From contig JAAUSP010000059.1 of assembly GCA_012032575.1 (NCBI GenBank), positions 1-21,594 on the forward strand: a stretch of DNA of 21,594 nt, given 5' to 3'. Under the pieces are notes generated by a model. That model saw only the letters and a program-made list of their open reading frames with translations, ran no database searches and was not told the DNA's origin. Made by a program: the position numbers and the translations under genes. Positions 10,004-17,370 of the stretch are shown piece by piece. Position 1 is the first letter of the stretch. The number at the start of each line of letters is the position of its first letter. The stretch is from Anaerolineales bacterium. GTDB taxonomy: Bacteria > Chloroflexota > Anaerolineae > 4572-78 > J111.

Positions 10004-10038
10004 CCCTTTACACAAAAGGGATATGGTAGGACTATAAA
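10004..10038 (+). promoter_or_regulatory. candidate promoter/operator for the persulfide dioxygenase gene
   Basis: CCCTTTACACAA (10004-10015) is followed, with the same 9-base spacing from TTTACA as at 8783-8803, by TATGGT (10022-10027). A second -10-like TATAAA is at 10033-10038. No well-spaced -35 is obvious, so activation by a regulator binding the shared 12-mer is possible. The ribosome binding site AAGGAG precedes ATG 10070. Confidence 0.35.
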
Positions 10039-10069
10039 ATTTCTTAGTCAGTCAGAAGGAGACCAAGCA

Positions 10070-11485
10070 ATGCTACTCAGATATTTTTACGATGACAAAA
10101 TAGCCCACGCTTCTTATATGGTCGGCTGTCAGGCCAATGGGGAAGCGCTTATCGTAGACCCGGCCCGCGATATTGAACCCTATCTGCAAGTAGCCGAACA
10201 AAACGGCCTGAAAATTGTGGCCGCCACTGAAACCCACATTCACGCCGACTTCCTCTCCGGCAGCCGCGAATTAGCCAGGCGCACCGGGGCCAAGCTTTAC
10301 CTCTCCGACGAAGGGGATGAAAACTGGAAGTATGAATTTACGGATAAGTTCGACTACCAACTGGTTAAAGATGGCGACAGCTTCAAAATCGGCAATATCA
10401 AAATTGAGGTGATACACACCCCCGGCCACACCCCCGAACACATCTCGTTCCTGGTCACGGATACCGCCGGTGCCAACCAGCCCATCGGCATTTTCACCGG
10501 CGATTTTGTCTTTGTCGGTGATATTGGCCGGCCCGACCTGCTGGAAGAAGCCGCCGGCATCAAAGGCACCGCCGAACCCGGCGCACGGCGAATGTTCCAC
10601 TCGCTCAAGCGTTTCAAGGCCCTGCCCGATCACGTCCAGGTTTGGCCGGCGCACGGTGCAGGCAGCGCCTGCGGCAAAGCTTTGGGGGCTGTGCCATCCA
10701 GCACGGTTGGCTATGAAAAGCTGTTCAACTGGGCGATGGCCTACGAGGATGAGGACCAGTTTGTAAAAGCGCTACTCTCCGGTCAGCCGGAAGCGCCTTT
10801 CTACTTTGCGATGATGAAGAAATTGAACAAAGTAGACCGGAACGTGCTTGCCGGGCTGCCCCAACCGGCCAAACTGGGACTGGTGGATTTGCAGCAAGTT
10901 CTCAATCAGGGCGCTATGGTCGTTGATACCCGTTCCGCCGACGAATTTGCCGCCGGCCACATTCCCGGCACGGTTAACATCCCCCTGGATAATTCCTTCA
11001 CCAACTGGGCCGGCTGGCTGTTAGGCTATGAGCAAACGTTTTATTTGCTCGGCAGCGAGACGACCGTGCGCCAGGCGGTGCGCGACCTGATCTACATCGG
11101 CCTGGATAACATCGGCGGCTACTTTGATCCCTCAATTATGGACACCTGGCCGGGCGAGCTGCAAAGCTACGCGACGACAAACCCGACCGAAATTGCCGAT
11201 GAAATTCTAAAAGGTGAAGTTACCGTCCTGGATATTCGAGCCTTGAGCGAGTGGAACGAAGGGCATCTGCCGGGAGCGAAGCACATCATGCTGGGCTACC
11301 TGCCCAAACGCATTACCGAGATTCCTACCGATAAGCCGGTAGTTGTTCACTGCCGCACTCAAAATCGCTCGGCCATTGGCGCGAGTGTTTTGCAAGCCAA
11401 AGGCATCCCCAACGTCGTCAAGCTGCAAGCCGGTTATCAGGGCTGGGCCGACGCCGGCCTGCCGATAGAGCGCAACGGTAAGTAA
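10070..11485 (+). CDS. persulfide dioxygenase fused to two rhodanese domains (CstB/ETHE1-like)
   Basis: 471 residues, intact. The N-terminal metallo-beta-lactamase fold is of ETHE1 type. The iron-ligand candidates are H56 in THIHADFLSG, H120 in HTPGHTPEH and D145 in FTGDFVFVGD; H58, D60 and H195 (VWPAHGAGSACGK) are also conserved. The usual sixth His of HxHxDH is Phe61, as fits mononuclear-iron persulfide dioxygenases. The first rhodanese (about 272-370; VVDTRSADEFAAGHIPGTVN) has no active-site cysteine and appears structural. The second (about 380-471) has the active loop C428-RTQNRS. The order dioxygenase-inactive rhodanese-active rhodanese is that of CstB. Reaction expected: persulfide plus O2 to sulfite, with the rhodanese exchanging sulfur with thiosulfate. 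It is cytoplasmic and likely co-regulated with the YeeE/YedE genes just upstream. Confidence 0.92.
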   Translation: MLLRYFYDDKIAHASYMVGCQANGEALIVDPARDIEPYLQVAEQNGLKIVAATETHIHADFLSGSRELARRTGAKLYLSDEGDENWKYEFTDKFDYQLVKDGDSFKIGNIKIEVIHTPGHTPEHISFLVTDTAGANQPIGIFTGDFVFVGDIGRPDLLEEAAGIKGTAEPGARRMFHSLKRFKALPDHVQVWPAHGAGSACGKALGAVPSSTVGYEKLFNWAMAYEDEDQFVKALLSGQPEAPFYFAMMKKLNKVDRNVLAGLPQPAKLGLVDLQQVLNQGAMVVDTRSADEFAAGHIPGTVNIPLDNSFTNWAGWLLGYEQTFYLLGSETTVRQAVRDLIYIGLDNIGGYFDPSIMDTWPGELQSYATTNPTEIADEILKGEVTVLDIRALSEWNEGHLPGAKHIMLGYLPKRITEIPTDKPVVVHCRTQNRSAIGASVLQAKGIPNVVKLQAGYQGWADAGLPIERNGK

Positions 11486-11690
11486 CCTCAAGGGGTAACT
11501 CAGCCCTCATGTTATTCTTCGACAAGCCCCCTTCGACAAGCTCAGGACCCGGCTTCGACAACCTCAGGAAGTTCTCAGGACAGATTTCGAGGTCGTAGGT
11601 CGCCGCGAAGCGTCCTTGCCGCACTGCATCGGCCTCGGAGATTTCTCCCTTTGGTCGAAATGACATGGCTGAGTAGTTAACCTCATACCA
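11486..11690 (+). repeat. nested REP-like dispersed repeats between convergent genes
   Basis: About 200 bases without a gene. They hold three copies of CTTCGACAA-type units (around 11518, 11530 and 11553), two followed by CTCAGGA. A different element near 11636-11662 has a strand-complement that reads GTCATTTCGACCAAAGGGAG. The outer ends form an imperfect inverted pair: GGTAACTCAGCC near 11494 against GGCTGAGTAGTTAACC near 11668-11683. I see no coding frame or regulatory site here. Confidence 0.55.
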
Positions 11691-11693
11691 TAA

Positions 11694-11725
11694 AACGAGG
11701 AGACCAACGTATTGGTCTCCTCGTT
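11694..11725 (-). terminator. intrinsic terminator of the minus-strand flavoprotein gene
   Basis: A perfect 14-bp stem, AACGAGGAGACCAA / TTGGTCTCCTCGTT, with a 4-base loop. Read on the minus strand, the stem is followed by TTTAT, making it a rho-independent terminator 57 bases past the flavoprotein stop. It may also stop read-through from the persulfide dioxygenase on the plus strand, although no T-run follows in that direction. Confidence 0.75.
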
Positions 11726-11781
11726 GAACACTCCACCTCGGAGTTATCCAGGGCAATCTCTTGCTTGTTTTTAATCTCCGT

Positions 11782-13127
11782 TCAAACCGACCGAGCCGCC
11801 ATAAAAGCCAGCTCGCTCACTGTGGGATGCGCCCCCTGCACTGCGGCCATATCACCCAGCGAAGCCCCCATCTGAATTGCCAGCGCCACCGGAGCCAGAG
11901 CATCGGCCGCGTGTGGACCCACCGCGACCCCACCGGCCACTCGCCGGTCACGATCATAGGCCAGTTCAAACAAGCCTGCGCCTTCGGGCAGCAAATGAGC
12001 TTTCAACCCTGCGGTAAAAGCCAGGCGAACCGTCTGAAGGTCTTCACCTGTAACCCGCCCCACCTGGGCTGCTTGCGGCTCGGTGTAGATGGCGTGGATG
12101 ACCGTTTCTGACCGGAAGGGAGGCGTTTCAACACCAGCGGCATGGCGACCGGCGACCCAGGCCTGAGCCATAGCGCGGTTAGCCAGCATCGGCGCTCCCG
12201 CCGCATCCCCAACGGCATAAATAGCCGGAATCGGACTGCGGCCAAAATTATCGGTGGGCATGGTCTGACCAGCCGGCACCGGCAAGCCAACGGCGGTCAG
12301 GTTGAGCCGGCTGAGATCGGGGAAACGGCCAATGGCTACAAAGACCATCGCCGCGCGGTACTGCGCTCCGCTGCTGGTTGTTACGGTTACCCCTGTTTCA
12401 TCCGCTTCCAGCCGGTCAGCCACCTGATTCGCAGCCAGATGGACCCCTCGCCGCGCCAGCGTCTCGGCCAAAAATTGGCCGGCGGCGGGCGCAAAGGCCG
12501 GTAAAACCCCATGAGGGTCAACCAGCCAGGTTACTTTGACCCCCACGCGGTTGAACAGATAAGTGAACTCGCTGCCTGTGGCTCCCGCGCCAATGACGAT
12601 AATATCCTCCGGCAGCGCTTCCAGATGACTGGCAAAACGGGGGGCGAGGATACGTTTGCCATCGGGTTTCAGGTTGGGCGGAAAGAAGGGGACCGAGCCG
12701 GTAGCAATGATGACCGCGTCGGCTTTTAAGGGAATATCGGCTTCGCCATTACTTGGCTTCACCACCACTTGATTGGGCGCTTCGAAGCTGGCTATTCCGC
12801 TGACAAGCTCTATCCCCAAATTGTTTAATCCTTCAACTTGCTGATCGCTCCAATGATGGGCAACGGTCCGAATACGGGCCAGAATGGCGGCCGGGTCGGG
12901 CCGAGGTGGGCCGGACAGCGCCAGTCCCAATGCTGTCGCCTGTTCAACCTGGCCCATCGAGTCGGCGGCAGCCAGCCAGACCTTGCTGGGAATAAGACTG
13001 TCCCAGCCGGCCCGGCCGCCAAGCGGCCTTCGCTCACCAATGTGACTCGCGCTTCAGCCATTGCCGCCGCCCGAGCCGCCTCTAAACCAGCCGGCCCCGC
13101 ACCGATGACAAGCACATGTTTTGCCAT
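11782..13127 (-). CDS. FAD/NAD(P) pyridine-nucleotide disulfide oxidoreductase-like protein lacking the redox cysteine pair (one frame break)
   Basis: About 448 residues with the architecture of the dihydrolipoamide dehydrogenase/mercuric reductase family. The FAD motif is VIGAGPAGLEAARAAA (residues 8-22), the NAD(P) motif is IVIGAGATGSEFTYLF, the second FAD motif is AIYAVGDAAGAPMLANRAMA, and a dimerisation domain ends with AHPTVSELAF and its catalytic-type His and Glu. The active-site CxxxxC is missing: AGWDSLIPSK (residues 40-49) stands where CLNxGCIPSK is normal. It is therefore more likely a diaphorase/quinone-type NAD(P)H oxidoreductase than a disulfide reductase. Start: ATG at 13127 after AGGAG, six bases away, preferred to the upstream TTG. 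The frame breaks near 13020; one added G (GG to GGG on the coding strand) gives RLGGRAGWDSLIPSK. It is divergent from cytochrome b561. Confidence 0.82.
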
Positions 13128-13162
13128 ATTCAACTCCTGAATTCAAAATTTTTCCTTTTAAG

Positions 13163-13257
13163 TTAGAGACATTTCCGGGTCAAAAGGTTACATAACTACT
13201 CACAGTCAGCATCGTCAAAACGACCAAGTCCCACCAGATAATGACAAATGTCCCTAA
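13163..13257 (+). repeat. 95-bp inverted-repeat element in the divergent promoter region
   Basis: TTAGAGACATTT (13163-13174) and AAATGTCCCTAA (13246-13257) are inverted copies matching at 11 of 12 positions, as in a small MITE or a pair of insertion-sequence ends. A separate inverted pair, TGACAAA (13242-13248) and TTTGTCA (13268-13274), straddles the right end and could be an operator upstream of the cytochrome gene. TATACT (13299-13304) may be its -10, but it has no well-spaced -35. Confidence 0.45.
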
Positions 13258-13346
13258 AACTGCGATTTTTGTCACTACTAATCAGGCATAATTCACAATA
13301 TACTTTCTAAAACAACTAAACGCATAAAAGGAGTTTATCAAAAAAA

Positions 13347-13883
13347 ATGAAAGATGCCATCTCAAGTTACAGCAAAACTGTTCAAGGTTTCCATTGGCTA
13401 AGCACCCTGCTCATTCTCATTCTGCTGCCGATGGGATTAGTAATGACTCGAATAGCTGACGGTGCCACCAAAACCACTCTTTACCGTATCCATATAGTAA
13501 TGGGACTGCTAATTTTAGTGATTACTGTTTTCAGGGTTATCTGGCGGTTCAAGGATCGCGCCCCCGATGCGCTGGCGGGTCTATCAGCACTGCACCAGCT
13601 CGGTTTAAAGGCGGTTCACCTTTTACTTTACATTTTATTATTTGTTCTGATTGTCAGCGGTATTGGCATGATAGCATTAAGTGGGTTGGGGTGGTCGCTC
13701 GCCAATGTAACGCCTGAAGCGATTTTAAAGGATATCCCCCCCGTATTCACGCATGGTATTACGTCCCGGCTTTATATTTTGTTGGTCATTATTCATTTGG
13801 TTGGAGTATTAATCTATCAATTTAAAAAGTCAAACGTAATGGCGCGGATGGGAGTCAGTTGGTTTCCGGGCAAACACGCATAA
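13347..13883 (+). CDS. cytochrome b561 (YodB/CybB-type)
   Basis: 178-residue four-helix membrane cytochrome of the bacterial b561 family. It transfers electrons across or along the membrane, typically between quinol and an acceptor, using b-type hemes. The four heme-ligand candidates lie one per helix: H16 (QGFHWLST), H49 (YRIHIVMG), H91 (KAVHLLLY) and H150 (VIIHLVGV). The length is normal for the family. The ribosome binding site AAAAGGAG is a long 13 bases from ATG 13347, across an A-run that may contain a miscount. Codon use is clearly more AT-rich than in neighbouring genes (many TTA, ATT and AAA codons), which may point to recent acquisition. It is followed 84 bases later by the CoA-disulfide-reductase-like gene and could share its transcript. 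Confidence 0.88.
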   Translation: MKDAISSYSKTVQGFHWLSTLLILILLPMGLVMTRIADGATKTTLYRIHIVMGLLILVITVFRVIWRFKDRAPDALAGLSALHQLGLKAVHLLLYILLFVLIVSGIGMIALSGLGWSLANVTPEAILKDIPPVFTHGITSRLYILLVIIHLVGVLIYQFKKSNVMARMGVSWFPGKHA

Positions 13884-13967
13884 AAGCGCTGCTATCGCTG
13901 AACTCCATTATATTCATAGCCCAAGCCAAAACCAGTTCAGCTTTAATGTGGAAAGGATAAACTAAGT

Positions 13968-15676
13968 ATGACTACTTCAACCAGAATCCTGGTGATCGGT
14001 GGGGTGGCGGCTGGCCCCAAAGCGGCAGCACGCGCCCGCCGGCTCGACCCAGAAGCCGAAATCACCATCGTCGAACGGGGCAAGCTGCTGTCTTACGCCG
14101 GCTGCGGCATGCCTTACTTTATTGAAGGTAAAATCAAAGAGATTCGTGACCTGGTCTGCACCCCCACCGGAGTGCCCCGCGATGCGGTTTTCTTCGACCG
14201 GGTCAAAGGCATCCGGGTGCTCAACCAAACCCTGGCCCTGGGAATTGACCGCCAGGCTAAGACCGTGGCCGTGGTTAAGACCGATACGAATGAGCATCAA
14301 GTTTTGCCTTACGATAAATTGGTCCTGGCTACCGGCGGGTTGCCGGTGATTCCTCCCATCGAGGGGGTGCAACTGCACCGGGTCTTTCGCCTCAACCACC
14401 CCGACGATGCCATCGCCATTCGTCAGGCGCTGACCTCCGGCCAGATCCAGCGGGCGACTATCATCGGGGGCGGCTTGATTGGCCTGGAAGTCACCGAGGC
14501 CCTGGCCGCCAATGGCGTCAAGGTCAGTATTGTCGAAATGCTGGATCGGGTACTGCCCACTATGCTGGACCCGGAAATGTCGGCCTTTCTAATCCGGTAT
14601 GTTCGGTCCAGCGGCATAGACGTTTACACCGGCGAGAAAGTCCTGCGCCTGGAAGCAGACGCCGAAGGCAATGTCAGCCGGGTGGTGACCGATCAGCGCC
14701 AGATTGAAACGGATATGGTCCTGCTGGCGGTCGGGGTACGGCCCAATGTCAAGCTGGCTCAGGAGGCTGGCCTGGAAATCGGCCTTCCGGGGGAATTACG
14801 GTCAATGAGTTTCTCCAGACCAGCGATCCCGATATTTATGCCGGCGGCGACTGCGTTGAAAGCTTTCACCTGGTCAGTGGTCAGAAATTTCACTGGCCGA
14901 TGGGGTCGGCGGCCAACAAGCACGGTCGGGTCATTGGCGACAACCTGCTGGGCCGGCAAACGGTTTTTCCCGGCGTAGTGGGGACGGGCGTGTTAAAAGT
15001 GCTCGATTACAATATTGGCAAAACCGGCCTGACCGAGAGACAGGCGCGTGATCTGGGCTACGAGGTGGTGACAGCCCTGGCTCCCTCGCCCGATTGTTCC
15101 CATTTCTACCCGGAAAATAAGGTTATTCTGCTCAAACTGGTGGCCGACGCCAAAACGGGCAAACTGCTCGGCGCTCAGGCGGTTGGGCCGGGTGACGGTA
15201 TCAAGCGGATTGACGTGCTGGCCACGGCGCTTCGTTTCGGCGCTACGGTGAGCCAGGTCGGTCAGCTTGACCTGGGCTACGCCCCGCCGTACTCCACCGC
15301 CATTGACCTGGCCAGTCACGCCGCCAATATCATCGAGAACAAGATGAAGGGCCTGGCCAAGTCGGTTAGTCCGCTGGAAGTCAAGTCCAAGCTGGAACAC
15401 GACGAGGATTTCATCTGGCTGGACGTGCGTTCACCGCAAGAGTTTGAGCAAATCCGCATCGAAGACCGGCGGGTCAAGCTGATTCCGCTGGGCAAGCTGC
15501 GCGAACAGATTGAGGAACTACCTTCAGGCCAGGAAATTGTGGTTTTCTGCAAGGTTAGCCTGCGCGGTTATGAAGCCCAGCGCATCCTGGAAGGCGCAGG
15601 CCGGCAAAAGGTGTATTTTATGGATGGAGGGATTATCGCCTGGCCCTATGAACTGGCGAATGGCAAAAAAAGCTAA
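13968..15676 (+). CDS. CoA-disulfide/persulfide reductase with C-terminal rhodanese domain (one frame break)
   Basis: About 569 residues after one repair. Flavoprotein of the CoADR-RHD family, which uses NAD(P)H to reduce CoA-disulfide, CoA-persulfide or polysulfide. The FAD motif is ILVIGGVAAGPKAAARARR, and the single active cysteine is C46 in LSYAGCGMPYFIEGK. The NAD motif is ATIIGGGLIGLEVTEALAAN, and the second FAD motif is DIYAGGDCVESFHLV. The rhodanese domain begins near residue 470 (FIWLDVRSPQEFEQIRIE) and has its active loop at C528 (FCKVSLRGYEAQRIL). The frame breaks near 14796-14800; G5 to G6 gives IGLPGGITVNEFLQTSDP. Start ATG 13968 has AAAGGA ten bases upstream. It ends 18 bases before the NifX-like gene. 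It fits reduction of the sulfane sulfur that other proteins in the island import or carry. Confidence 0.9.
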
Positions 15677-15694
15677 CCCGGTGGAGACAATTCG

Positions 15695-16111
15695 ATAAAA
15701 ATAGCGGCAGTAACCAACGACGGTCAAACCATTAGCGCCCACTTTGGACGTGCGCCCCACTATCCGTTTGTCACCGTGGATGCGGGACAGATCACGGCCC
15801 GCCAACAGCGGGACAAAGCCGGGCATCCTCACTGCCACGGCGAACACGATCACCCTCATGACCATAGGCCTGAGTATCATAACGGAGGGCCGGAGCGCCA
15901 TGCCCGGATGATCGCTGCGATTACCGATTGTGAGGTCGTGCTAACCCGAGGCATGGGCAGCGGAATGTATGCCAATTTACAGCAGACCGGGATTCGGCCG
16001 ATTCTGACAACCGTAGCCAACATTGACGAAGCAATAGCGGCCCATTTAGCCGGGCATTTAGAGGACCATCCTGAACGACTGCATCAACTCCAGGACGGGT
16101 CTCGAAGATAG
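15695..16111 (+). CDS. NifX/NifB-type cofactor-binding domain protein with His-rich loop; apparent ATA start
   Basis: About 138 residues of the dinitrogenase iron-molybdenum-cofactor binding family (NifX, NafY, MTH1175 type). The family N-terminus KIAAVTNDGQTISAHFGRAP is complete, and the C-terminal half CEVVLTRGMGSGMYANLQQTG is typical. An inserted metal-binding-like loop carries nine His and one Cys between residues 44 and 62 (HPHCHGEHDHPHDHRPEYH). No ATG, GTG or TTG lies in frame between the upstream stop and residue 2. The codon at the expected start is ATA, eight bases after GGAGA. Either ATA is used or ATG was misread. GTG 15776 would delete the first 27 family residues and is rejected. 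A metal or FeS cluster carrier role is inferred; nitrogen fixation is not implied. Confidence 0.8.
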   Translation: MKIAAVTNDGQTISAHFGRAPHYPFVTVDAGQITARQQRDKAGHPHCHGEHDHPHDHRPEYHNGGPERHARMIAAITDCEVVLTRGMGSGMYANLQQTGIRPILTTVANIDEAIAAHLAGHLEDHPERLHQLQDGSRR

Positions 16112-16117
16112 AGACTG

Positions 16118-16160
16118 AGAACATAATGGCCCGACCAGCCAGGTCGGGCTATTATGTTCT
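16118..16160 (+). terminator. intrinsic terminator between convergent genes
   Basis: A 19-base stem, AGAACATAATGGCCCGACC (16118-16136) with GGTCGGGCTATTATGTTCT (16142-16160), has one G-U pair and a 5-base loop, followed by AACTTTTC. It lies seven bases after the NifX-like stop and 60 bases before the end of the minus-strand Rieske gene, so it may serve both directions. Confidence 0.85.
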
Positions 16161-16219
16161 AACTTTTCGGCCCCATTGCCTTAAATTAAGGATAACTTGA
16201 TTGTGGATTGAAAACTCGA

Positions 16220-17116
16220 TCAAGCGGGGACCAACACAGCTTCGCCGTAAATTCTGCGGCTAGTGTCAATGACCAGGGTTTCGTCTCCATCCAGGACCAG
16301 CGGGTTGCCTTCGGCATCCGTTTCCTTGATTGTGCCATCCGGCGAAATGGCCTGAATCACAAAACGGTCCAGGCTGCGCCGGGCCGGGCCCTCAATGTAA
16401 TCCCCCGGCAGCTCAAACTTCGAACCGTGGCAGGGACATTCAAAACGATTGGTCATATCCACCCATTCATACAGGCAGCCCAGGTGGGTACAAACCTTGT
16501 AAATCGCCAAAACCCCTTTGCGCGGCTCGCCATTGACCTCGGTATCCACATTGACCAGCCAGAATTTACCATCAGTATAGGCTTTGGGGGGGGTATTGAC
16601 TTCAGGCAAAATGGCAGTCGCCGCGCCGATGGGGAAGGCGCCGCCAAACTCGCCCTCTTTGAAATTAGGCGAGGCAAACCAGAGACTGGCCCCAACACCC
16701 TGCGCTGTCACCGCAGCAATGGAGGCCAACCAGGCATAATTGAGAAACTCACGCCGGGAGACAGTTGGCTCAGGTTTTACCGGGGTGGTTTCTTGGGCCG
16801 CCACAGGTCGAGGAGCTGCGGCTGGTTTAGCAATGGGGGCCGGGGCAGCCTCAACCGGCTTGGGCGCGGCGGCTCCGGCGGCTTTGGCGGCTTTGGCCGC
16901 CAGAAATGCCTCGCGTTGGGCTTTGGCTTCTTCGGGCGACCGTTTGGCCGCCGGGGCTTGGGAGGTCGGTGCAGGCTCGGCGGATGCTGGCGCTACAGTC
17001 TGCTCAGGCCTGGCCGGAGTTGCTTGAGGGACTGCGGGCTGAGCCTGGCCGCCGGCTTTACGAGCCAGCCAGGCTTCGCGTTGAGCTTGAATTTCTTCAG
17101 GCGTTCGTTGGGTCAT
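16220..17116 (-). CDS. Rieske [2Fe-2S] protein with long Ala/Pro-rich N-terminal extension
   Basis: 298 residues. The C-terminal Rieske domain is complete: box 1 is C209-T-H211-L-G-C214 and box 2 is C227-P-C229-H230-G. Cys209, His211, Cys227 and His230 bind the cluster, and Cys214 and Cys229 form the usual disulfide. Before it lies SRREFLNYAWLASIAA (residues 120-135), a twin-arginine motif plus hydrophobic segment that anchors or exports the domain. Unusually, 119 residues of cytoplasmic extension precede it, rich in Ala, Pro and Lys. They carry two copies of a helical motif (PEEIQAQREAWLARKA, 6-21; PEEAKAQREAFLAAKA, 61-76). No cytochrome b subunit lies next to it, so it may serve a distant bc-type complex or the b561 encoded 3 kb away. 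It is divergent from the XRE-cupin regulator. Confidence 0.9.
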   Translation of the reverse strand: MTQRTPEEIQAQREAWLARKAGGQAQPAVPQATPARPEQTVAPASAEPAPTSQAPAAKRSPEEAKAQREAFLAAKAAKAAGAAAPKPVEAAPAPIAKPAAAPRPVAAQETTPVKPEPTVSRREFLNYAWLASIAAVTAQGVGASLWFASPNFKEGEFGGAFPIGAATAILPEVNTPPKAYTDGKFWLVNVDTEVNGEPRKGVLAIYKVCTHLGCLYEWVDMTNRFECPCHGSKFELPGDYIEGPARRSLDRFVIQAISPDGTIKETDAEGNPLVLDGDETLVIDTSRRIYGEAVLVPA

Positions 17117-17190
17117 AAATAGGTATCCTTTCTTTACTTATGCAATGAGTTTAACAAAATCCAAAAAAGCCAGTTCAGTTTTAGAATAGA

Positions 17191-17219
17191 AAAATACCAT
17201 AAAAATTTACTTTTGTCAA
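17191..17219 (-). promoter_or_regulatory. promoter of the Rieske gene
   Basis: On the minus strand, TTGACA (17214-17219) and TATTTT (17191-17196) are separated by 17 bases, with an extended -10 TG one base upstream. Its -35 occupies the same bases as the -35 of the opposite promoter. The leader is about 70 bases and includes AAAGGA before the ATG. Confidence 0.7.
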
Positions 17220-17241
17220 ATATAATATGATATTATATAAT
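17213..17241 (+). promoter_or_regulatory. promoter of the XRE-cupin regulator gene
   Basis: TTGTCA (17213-17218), a 17-base spacer, then a consensus TATAAT (17236-17241). Expected transcription start is near 17248, leaving a leader of about 120 bases. The spacer contains a perfect palindrome TATAATAT-G-ATATTATA (17221-17237). Confidence 0.75.
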
Positions 17242-17275
17242 ATAATAGAGCAAAATTAAAGTAAATTAGTTAAAC

Positions 17276-17291
17276 AATTCCGTACGGGATT
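17276..17291. promoter_or_regulatory. palindromic operator candidate in the regulator leader
   Basis: AATTCCGTACGGGATT is a 16-bp palindrome with one mismatched pair and a CCGTACGG core. It lies just downstream of the predicted regulator transcription start in otherwise AT-rich DNA. This is a natural place for an autorepressor site. Confidence 0.5.
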
Positions 17292-17370
17292 TTATATATC
17301 TACTTATCAACTGTGGGGAAACACCCTAAAATAAGGATAGGATAAAGTAGAAATCAAAGAGGATGCCGGG

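Noticed and set aside
15776..16111. GTG 15776 as the start of the NifX-like gene
   Set aside because: It would remove the conserved family N-terminus TNDGQTISAHFGRAP, which is encoded in frame just upstream.
16208..17122. 304-residue open frame on the plus strand
   Set aside because: It is the exact antisense of the Rieske gene, whose cluster motifs are unmistakable. The Gly/Arg-rich tail is the mirror of the Ala/Pro extension.
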